A DNA stretch of 64,000 nucleotides, taken from assembly GCF_040712315.1 (NCBI RefSeq), contig NC_134013.1:80048001-80112000 (forward strand). Direction: 5' to 3'. This document shows, piece after piece, positions 55,412 to 64,000 of this stretch (position 1 is its first letter; each line of letters starts with the position of its first letter). Below the pieces are notes generated by a model. That model was given only the letters and a program-made list of their open reading frames with translations, searched no databases and was not told the DNA's origin. The translations under genes and the position numbers were made by a program. This DNA is from Castanea sativa. Lineage: Eukaryota; Streptophyta; Magnoliopsida; Fagales; Fagaceae.

Positions 55412-55987
55412 GGGGTGGCAAAATTTGACACGACCCGCGAACCCGACACGACACGACACGAAATTAACAGGTTATGGGTTGAAGCTTAACGGGTTCGTGT
55501 CATATTCGGGTTGACACGGCTAACCCGTTTAATAAACGGGTTGGGTTAGTGTTGAACGCATAGAACCCGTTTGACCCGTCTGACCCGTTTAATTAAATGA
55601 CATTTTACCAATATACCCTTTAAACTCTAGGTATATAAACTTATTAGTTGTTGTGATTTATTTTCTTTGACATATTGTGATTGAATATTTGTGATATTGG
55701 GATATACTTTAGTTTTGAATGATTATTTTTGATGCAATTACTCGTTAGTTTTGAATTTTATATTAAAAATATTTATTTGTTTGTTTTTTCATTAATTTTT
55801 ATTTTTCATTTTAATAAAATCTGATAAACAGGTCGACACGACTGACCCGTTTAATAAATGGGTCGTGTTAGGATTGAGAAATCTTGACCCGTTTAATAAA
55901 CATGTCGGGTTAGTGTTGACCTATGCAGTCGAATACTCATAACTTGACACGACACGAACCCGACACGCGAACACGAATTGCCACCCC
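55412..55987. mobile_element. hAT-like MITE, GGGGTGGCAA ends
   Basis: Begins GGGGTGGCAAAATT and ends AATTGCCACCCC. The subterminal regions are full of CGACACGACACG and AACCCGTTTAATAAACGGGT words. Flanks AGGAATA and AGGAACT could be a decayed 7-8-bp target duplication. 576 bp without an ORF. Confidence 0.75.
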
Positions 55988-57077
55988 AGGAACTTGATAT
56001 TTATTAACGAAATTAAAATTTCATCTGAATATATATTAATAGAACTTATCTTGTAATAATGGTTTGCAACTTGTTGGTTCATTTTAAGAAAAAGTACAGT
56101 TCTTATCCATTTAAAAAAAACAAAACAAAACTTATCCATGCGTATATGTTCTTACAAAATTATGATTTGTTTCCATGTTTGTCATCCAATACAAAGTTAT
56201 TTTCTTGGATTCATAATCTACTAATAAATTTCCTTAAATCCTAATCATTCTTTTATGGTTTAAGATTATAGATTTTGTCATGTCAGAATTTCACTAACAA
56301 TACTCTTAAAATAATATAATAATGTTGTAAATAAAACAATTAAAATTATTGTTAGTAAAATTATGATATGACAAAATCTAGACCATTAAATCATTAAAGA
56401 ATTTTTTTGATTTAAAAATATTTCAACTTTCAAGTACCATCTTGAAGGGGATGTGAATCATATTGGTATACTTTGGCAATGTCAAAGTCGTTTTTTTTTC
56501 TTCTTTTTGTGGGCCACCCAAATGTTATATATGCTGCATCAAGTTTAATGCTAAAAGGTTTTTTCCTATTTTTTGTGTTAGTTGCTATATATTAATTAGA
56601 AAATTTTTAGATATTTTCACAATATAAAAAAATGGTGCTCCTTTCTCTTACATTTACTATAAACCCTATTATGAATTTAATAAATGAATCACACCATGAA
56701 TGTGAAAAGAGAAAACATTATCTAAATATTACTCATTTTATTCATGTATACTTCTAACTCTTTTTTCTTTTTTAAATACGGTGTACTTAATAGTCTAATA
56801 ATATTTATTTTTTTTTTTAAGCTCTAAATAGTTTAATACTTTTCTCCTTCAGGCATTGGAAAGGAGGCACTTAAAATGGTCTATTTATTGACAGGGTTTG
56901 AGTAGGGGGGTTGTTTGTGTCTCACCCAACTGCAAGCTCCTTTATTGTAAGAACTGAAGCAGAGTTTGGCAAATACTTATTCTTGAAGAGAGTGAAGAGT
57001 TGGTTTGTGTTAAGTTATCTCTTACCTATAATATTTTGTGAGGTCTGCAAACTGAGAGGAAGAGAAGGTCTTTGAAG
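55988..57077. other. Region upstream of the STP gene
   Basis: No other gene. The promoter and 5' UTR should lie in the last few hundred bases; no TATA box stands out clearly. CTTTCTAAGG-like or other specific sites were not recognised. Confidence 0.4.
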
Positions 57078-60000
57078 ATGGCAGGTGGATCTATTGGCCC
57101 GGCCGGTGTGGCCAAAGAGAGAGCACAACAGTACAAAGGAAAACTCACCTCTTATGTGATCATTGCCTGCACTGTAGCTGCTGTTGGTGGCTCAATTTTT
57201 GGCTATGATGTTGGAATTTCAGGTACTTCACTTTCATGAATCCGAATCTTCAGATGGTTATTATTATAGTTCTGGCTTTTTCGATAATTACTATGGTGGA
57301 GAATCTACCAAATATTGTCATAAAAAAATAATAATAGTAACAACTTTTTGGGTATCTGAAAATGATGAGCTAAAAAGTGAACAATGAAAAGTTCAGACGT
57401 CACATGGACTTTGCATGTGTGCATATATGGACAGAACAGAATCAGAATTTCCAAGAGGAAGTGAAATTCTGTTTGGTACCATACAAGTAGGAGTTAGACC
57501 TTTTCTATAACTATGATGAAATTATGAAACAAAATGCAAATAAATTAGTAGTCTTTCCAATTCATACCTGAAATCTCGTCTAATGCATCAGCCAACATAA
57601 AGGCTCTGACATCTTCAAGAAATACTGAATCCTATAGTTAATTATCTCAACACACCAGTGGTCTTCCAATTTTCCTTCCTCTGTATTTTTATTATTATTA
57701 TTTGTCCATTGAAATTTGGAACCCAAGTAAATTCAGTATACCAGCGAAAAATTTCTCAAGCGTCTACTTCTTCCTTTATTTGGTGCTACGAGGAAAATTA
57801 TATCATAAAATTGTCGCAGAAAAATGGGAGGTCTTCGTGTTGCTTCTTTTTTAGAAAATCAATGAACTAACTATCCAAATCTTAATCTTCTGGTCAATTT
57901 GAGACGAAAAAAAATAATCTTGGAATCTAATTCTATACTTCGCCTAACAGTACAGATCACAGCCATGGTTTATCTCTAACTGAATTTAATGATGAGTGCT
58001 CTCCTTTTTTAATATAAGAATTGAACAGATTTTACAACAAAAAAAAAAATACAACCAACATAAAGTGCTGGAAGCTATGAAAGAAAGAGGTATTTGGTAT
58101 CCAAAACATCAAATGTTGAAAGCAATTAATTTCATAATTGTGGAAATCCACTGTGATACGGTGAAAATTGATAAATTAACATTACTCCGATGATGCACTT
58201 GTGCTTGTCATGCATACATGTCTGAGGCATAGAGAGATCAATCATGTTTTTACCAGTTACTAAATGCTGCTTTTTGATTTATAGGAGGAGTGACATCCAT
58301 GGATACATTTCTTGAAAAATTCTTCCCTACTGTTTTTGTAAAGAAGACGCAAGCACATGAAAGCAATTATTGCAAGTATGATAGCCAAGGGCTTGCAGCA
58401 TTTACATCTTCTTTATACCTTGCTGGTTTGGTTGCTTCTCTGACGGCTTCTCCTGTTACAAGAAAGTTTGGACGTCGAACAAGTATAATCTGTGGTGGGC
58501 TAAGTTTTCTTACTGGGGCAACACTAAATGCTGCTGCCATGAATCTGGCAATGCTTCTTTTGGGTCGGATCATGCTTGGTGTTGGCATTGGATTCGGAAA
58601 TCAGGTATATCCCGTTTTGTGTACCTTTTCAAGTGTTGGATAAATCAGGATATGATCAATTGTATTTTTTCTATATTTAAGAACACGTGACTTAATCTTC
58701 CCTCTTGTTTGTTTTAAAGGCAGTTCCACTATATTTATCAGAGATAGCGCCAACACATCTTCGAGGTGGTCTTAACATGATGTTTCAGGTAGCAACTACA
58801 TTTGGTATCTTTATAGCAAACATGATCAACTTTGGAACACAAAAGCTTAATTGGGGATGGAGGCTCTCTCTAGGATTGGCTGCTGTTCCAGCTTTGTTAA
58901 TGACAGTGGGAGGAATACTTCTTCCTGAGACACCTAACAGCTTAATTGAGCAAGGAAAAAAAGAGAAAGGGAGAGAAATCCTTGAAAAGCTCAGAGGAAC
59001 CAAAAATGTTGATGCAGAGTTTGAAGACATGATCGAAGCAAGTGAGCTTTCAAATGTAATAAAGAATCCCTTTCAAAACATCCTTGAGAAGAGGTACAGA
59101 CCAGAATTAGTAATGGCAATCTGCATGCCAATGTTCCAGATACTCACAGGCATAAATTCAATTCTCTTCTATGCTCCTGTACTGTTTCAAAGTATGGGAT
59201 TTGGTGGCAATGCTTCTCTCTACTCCTCAGCTTTGACTGGAGCAGTTCTTGCTTCATCTACATTCATTTCTATTGCAACAGTTGATAAATTGGGTCGAAG
59301 GGCTTTACTTATAAGTGGCGGGATTCAAATGATTACATGCCAGGTAAAAACTTCAACACTAAGTTAGGTTGTGACATAATAATACTTCCAGGAGAAGTAA
59401 AATCAAGACTAGTACCATAGATTCTAAACGCAGTCATATTTATGTTAGTTCACTGAACACGGAATTTGCAACATTCCTCTAAAGTTTGTAATATGCTTTA
59501 ATTCAGCATCTCTAGTGAGAGAAGCAAAAGCCCTTTCTCAACACCAAAAAAGATCTTGTTTTCCTGGAAATACACTAAAACTTAATGGAATAATTACACC
59601 AATTCACAAAGTATCCAGAAAGTAATGCCATAGTTGATGTCTGGGTTCTGGAGTTCCTTGATTCTATCAAATTAATCATTCTTTGTGTACCTGAAACAGG
59701 TCATAGTTGCTATAATCTTGGGGGTAAAGTTTGGCAACCATCAAGAACTATCAAAAGGTTTCTCAATATTGGTGGTGGTCATGATTTGCCTCTTTGTTCT
59801 AGCTTTTGGATGGTCATGGGGTCCCCTTGGCTGGACAGTGCCAAGTGAGATATTCCCGTTAGAAATTCGATCAGCTGGGCAAAGCATTACAGTAGCTGTA
59901 AACCTTCTATTCACTTTCATAATAGCCCAGGCTTTCCTTGCCCTTCTTTGTGCATTCAAGTTTGGAATCTTCCTCTTCTTTGCTGGCTGGATTACCATCA

Positions 60001-60167
60001 TGACCATTTTTGTTTATTTCTTCCTACCGGAAACCAAGGGAGTTCCCATTGAAGAGATGGTATTCATATGGAAGAAGCACTGGTTCTGGAAGAAGTTAGT
60101 GCCTACCAAAGGGGAAGGCGAAATAAGCAATTCAGTGGAGCTAGATGGGAACGTTACAGAGCCATAA
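57078..60167 (+). CDS. STP7: Monosaccharide/H+ symporter, STP family (STP7-like)
   Basis: Four exons, all GT-AG: 57078-57222, 58285-58604, 58720-59343 and 59700-60167, giving 518 residues (family usually about 500-520). The first ATG gives MAGGSIGPAGVAKERA, the start expected for STP7-type proteins. Major-facilitator features: FGYDVGISGG in TM1 with proton-binding D44, GRR (111-113), R143 in the LLGRIMLGVGIGFGNQ segment, PETPNSL, QILTGINSILFYAP, GWSWGPLGWTVPSEIFPLE and PETKG. C78 and C447 match the lid-domain disulfide known from STP10. Twelve membrane helices are expected, in the plasma membrane. Closest recalled relative is Arabidopsis STP7, reported to move L-arabinose and D-xylose released from cell walls; substrate here is inferred. 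No defect seen. Confidence 0.95.
57223..58284 (+). other. Intron 1 of the STP gene
   Basis: 1062 bp with donor TTTCAG|GTACTT and acceptor GATTTATAG|GAGG. It splits the GGA codon of the GISGG motif after its first base. No element or small gene is recognised inside. Confidence 0.85.
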
Positions 60168-60734
60168 GCTGAATGGATATAAGCAGCTGGGATATACAAG
60201 TGCATGTAGTGCCTCAGCCAGATTGGGGGGTATTAATTGGTTAAAGTATTTGAACCTAATTATCCAAAAAAATGAAACCAGGCAATGCCTACAAAGGCTC
60301 TCGCGAGCATGCTGTAATTGATGTAACTCTGAACGGTTTTCTACATTGTTATTAAACCCAAACTAAAACTTGACTTGTAACAGGCTAAGGTCACTTTTTT
60401 TTTAAAACCAGTGAATCATCGTTCGAACTGTATGTTCAACTATAGGAAGGTGTTATCTCAGCCCCCACAAGGCCATAAAGGCATATAAATTGATGACTTT
60501 ACTCAAGCTTAGGCCATAATCGCATGTTCAACTATAGGAAGGTGTTATCTCAGCCCCCATAAGGCCAAAAATTGATGGGTCATTACACATCACTGGGTCT
60601 TGACTTATTCTATAAATTAGGTTTTATACATTTTTGCAAAGCCCAGGCAGGCTCCAGCATATAGGCATGCCCCAAATAAAGGAAAGCCTCCTCTTTTAAC
60701 TAATACTACTATAATCTATATATATATACACACA
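60168..60734 (+). other. 3' region of the STP gene
   Basis: Probable 3' UTR then intergenic DNA. A direct repeat, CTATAGGAAGGTGTTATCTC with CAGCCCCCA, occurs at about 60440 and 60532. No clear poly(A) signal was picked out. Confidence 0.4.
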
Positions 60735-61363
60735 CTAGTATTATGCCCGTGCGATGCACGACTTAATAAAGAATCATGTGTAAATTAATGAAAATAATAA
60801 ATAATAATTTTTATATTAATTAAAATTAAATAGATAATAAAAAAAAAAAAATCTTTTACACTTTTTTTTTTTTTAAAGTAACCTTTTACTTTAAGTTATA
60901 TAATGAATGCATAATGTGTAAGATTAAGTTTTTATAATAAAAAAATCATATATAAGTCCAAAATTAATTGAATGGAATATGTTAGATAATTATGCAATTA
61001 ATATGAAAGGAGATGCCTTAAAATATAAAGGGAGTTTGCATAATTAAAACTCAAGTGTATATTTAAATGAAAAACCTTGAATTTAATATTTAACAAAAAA
61101 TAATTAAAAGCATATTTAAGCGGTACCTCAATGTAATGAACAACCCAAATTACTAAAAATTAAAAAATAAAAGTAGATAAACTTACGTAAAAATTGAATT
61201 TTTATCTTTGAAAGTGAGAGGGGAGGCACCAAATTTCACCTATCAAAACAAAATGTGTAAATATAAATTTCAAGAAATTTTTTTGAGAAAAACTTTTGAA
61301 AAAAAATAATAATAAACAACATGAATAATAATAAAATTCCTTGAAAAAAAATAAAAAACAACA

Positions 61364-61396
<33 letters not shown>

Positions 61397-62478
61397 TGGG
61401 AAGTTATTTTTTGAAGCAAAGATTGAGAGAAAAACAAATAATAAATAACCCTAAAAAATTATAGATACTTGGATGTTCAAATTATTAATGAAATAAATCA
61501 TGAATCTAGTCTTATTATTTATAGTGACTTGAAAATCTAAAGATGAGAGTCATGGTATAATAAACTATTATCCATAATCATTCCTATATTTTTTAACAAA
61601 AAAAATTTCAACCATGGTAAACTTCAACCCAAAAAAAAAATGTTAAGAAGTTGTTTCTATTTAAAACAATAATTTTAAGTTGTGAAGAAGTTGCTATAAG
61701 AAAAAATAATAATAAATTTATTTAAAATCAAATACCATAAAAATCAAGTTGTAAATGTCAATTACAATTTTTTTTCCTAATATACGGTAAAGATCAAGTT
61801 GTTAATGTTATTATTTTTTATCCAAAAATTTGATATTTATCCAAAAAATATATTAATTAAAACAAAATATATTTGAAAAAAAGTAAATAAGAAATTTATC
61901 ATTAATTCCTCCCCATGTGTAAATCCTCCCAATGAAAGTGGTTTTTTTTTTTTTTTCATGGGATTAGTTTTACTTCTGCATGCACAACTACACATTTTAA
62001 TATTTTATGCTTTGGATTTTTTTTTTTATTCTATCCTATTATTTTAGGCTTTGTTGATAATATTTAATAGACACAATTGTAGGCTGTAGTTGTATGGCAC
62101 CAACCAACTAAATTTAATTTATTTTTAAAATTTTACGTTTTGTTGAATGTAGGTTGCATGTTTTGTTAAAAAACTTATTTTTTGAATGTAAGTTGCATGT
62201 TTTGTTAAACTGCTTTTTTTTAATAATACACTACACGTAAAAACAAAGATTAAATGGATTAGATGAAGAATTTGGATTATAATACACTACATTTAAAAAA
62301 AAAGGATTAAGTGGATTAGATGAAGACTTTGGATTGTAATCAAATTAAGATTTTTATCAATTTAGAAATTATAAGAGAAGAAAAAAAATTTTAATCTAAA
62401 AAAAAAATTCTGCAAGTTGGTGAAGCCACCTGGCGTAACCACGGCTTCTAAACCTAACTTTTATTATATAGTATATGA
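60735..62478 (-). mobile_element. Non-autonomous Helitron, minus strand
   Basis: The minus-strand 3' end is CGTGCATCGCACG, a perfect stem-loop, then GGCATAATACTAG, ending at 60735 and followed by T. The 5' end is inferred as TCATATACTATATAATAAAA at 62478, preceded by A. A Helitron inserted between host A and T leaves no target duplication, which fits the plus-strand flanks A 60734 and T 62479. The 1.74-kb interior is AT-rich, has an (AAT)n run near 61367-61393 and no Rep/helicase frame. Confidence 0.65.
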
Positions 62479-63704
62479 TATAAAACCGAAACCTCTGAAA
62501 CTCCCATAATTTTTCACGTCAGCACAATAGTTAAACAAAATTATCATTTTATTTAAATTAAATTACTTTTGCTTAGTCAAAACTTAACAAGGAGTCTAAC
62601 AAGTCCAACTTAAACTTAAATTCATCATTTTTTTAAATAAAATTATTTTGTTTAGTCCAAACTTAACAAAAAGTGAAACTCTATCTCTCTAACAAGTCCA
62701 ACTTAAATACAAACTCATTATTATCATTTTTTTAAACAAAATTATTTTTATCTAATTCAAACTTAACAAGGAGTGAAATTCTATCTCTTTAATAAGTCTA
62801 ACTTAAACTCAAACTCAAACGTTGATAAAAAATTAAAAAATTAAAAAAAACTTGAATAAATCCTATATTAAGATTATCATAAACATGGCTTTATTTGGAT
62901 AAATATAAAAATCAACCATTGATAGAGTTCAACTTCTTTGGGTAATAAAACAATTCTACTGCAACTTTTTTAAAAAGTAATTTTTGTACATAAACCACCA
63001 AACTTTTTTTAGCTGTTTTTTACAAGATAAAAAAACTTGCAATAATTGAAATTATTCTTTTGAATGTAACCTATCTTTCTTTTACATTTATCTATTGTTT
63101 AGTCATATATATTTTGTTTTGTTTCAGTAATTTATAAGTAGTGAATCATCTGATTCTTTAATATTCTATGGTCTTTTAGAAGTTTTAATATCTAAATTTT
63201 TAAGTTATTTTTTTGCAGTATTTGAAATTTTCTGACAAATTTTTTGTAAGGCATTGCACATTTAAGCAATAACTTTTTCATCAAATTGTAACACAAATTG
63301 AAATTGTACAAAAGCAAATCATGCATAGCACAAATTAACGACTAATATAATATATTTATGTGTATATTTTAATTAAGACCCTTTTTCCAGAAATAATAAT
63401 AATAATAATAGGGCCCTTTTTGTTGGCCAAAAGAATGCATTGTATATTAAAAAAAATCCAACATTTACTGTCTGTCATTTTGAAATTTGAACAAAACCTA
63501 TTAATTTATCTACAGTCAACTTACACGCCTATTGACATACACACATTTAGAGTCTGCATCCATTGATTGAGCATTTGCATCAGACCATGCTAATCATAAT
63601 AATAATAATAATAATAAATGCTCAAATCTACACGGTAGTATATAAATTTGTAAAGTTGATAGAGTTTTACATGGTTACCATAGTTTTACTTTTATATATA
63701 ATTA

Positions 63705-63735
<31 letters not shown>

Positions 63736-64000
63736 GATAATAACAAACAAAATAAAATTATTAATTTAATAAAATAGAATGTAGAATAAATAATTTAATG
63801 TGGGTATTTTTTAAAAATTATTGTATAAAATAGAAAAAATAAGATCTCATACTAATTATACAAGAATTTTGAGCCAGTGCCAATGCTCTAATGTCATTAT
63901 CACATCACATCAACCCATTTGTTACTTTTTTTTTTTTATTAATTAGTTTGACTTTTTCCATTTTTGTTGGTTCCCCTTTTTACTCCTTTTTTTTTAATAT
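62479..64000. other. AT-rich intergenic DNA with microsatellites
   Basis: No gene. Between 62580 and 62800 a phrase like AAACTTAACAAGGAGTGAAA..CTAACAAGTCCAACTTAAA repeats three times at about 90-base steps. (AAT)n at about 63596-63617 and (CT)n at about 63704-63732. Confidence 0.5.

Overview
The window looks like a transposon-rich intergenic stretch of a woody eudicot nuclear genome. Evidence for a plant: AT-rich DNA, GT-AG introns, a plant-type STP sugar-transporter gene, an EG45/plant-natriuretic-peptide pseudogene, and plant lineages of Copia (SIRE-like gag), Gypsy (Tat, dual RNase H), L1-type LINE, CACTA, Helitron, SINE and MITE elements. The species cannot be fixed from the sequence; a Fagales-like or other rosid tree is only an impression.

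Layout. 1-5646: one copy of a noncoding duplication (about 425-2515, second copy near 50.6-53.96 kb), a GTACCGG-rich inverted-repeat insertion, then a 2 kb region of short GGTCCA-type repeats that switch strand in the middle. 5647-12271: a gag-only Copia-type LTR element (TR-GAG-like) inserted in an older repeat. 13001-17113: a 5'-truncated LINE on the minus strand, itself split by a 1050-bp solo LTR. 17540-19447: a non-autonomous CACTA element with GGA target duplications, followed by the last two exons of an unrecognised gene. 20.4-30 kb: MITEs, a dispersed and tandem duplication, a dead EG45-like gene, head-to-tail Helitron ends and a SINE. 31169-36442: a second gag-only Copia-type element, minus strand. 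36585-48176: a young, structurally complete Gypsy/Tat element of 11.6 kb with 748-bp LTRs, perfect 5-bp target duplication, gag, protease, RT/RNase H/archaeal-type RNase H/integrase, a 151-bp tandem array after pol, and a convergent spliced antisense gene. 48.2-56.9 kb: more MITEs, a Helitron with its empty site preserved in the other copy of the duplication, a SINE and a hAT-like MITE. 57078-60167: the only intact host gene, a four-exon monosaccharide/H+ symporter most like STP7. 60735-62478: a Helitron, then AT-rich DNA to the end.

The most unusual object is the Tat element. Protease and RT lie in one frame separated by a UAG followed by CAG UUA, which fits the TMV-type readthrough context. 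The 3' region pairs a satellite-like array with an antisense coiled-coil gene carrying canonical introns. Two gag-only Copia families share the same truncation point and carry extra polypurine tracts near the 3' LTR, a second theme worth following.
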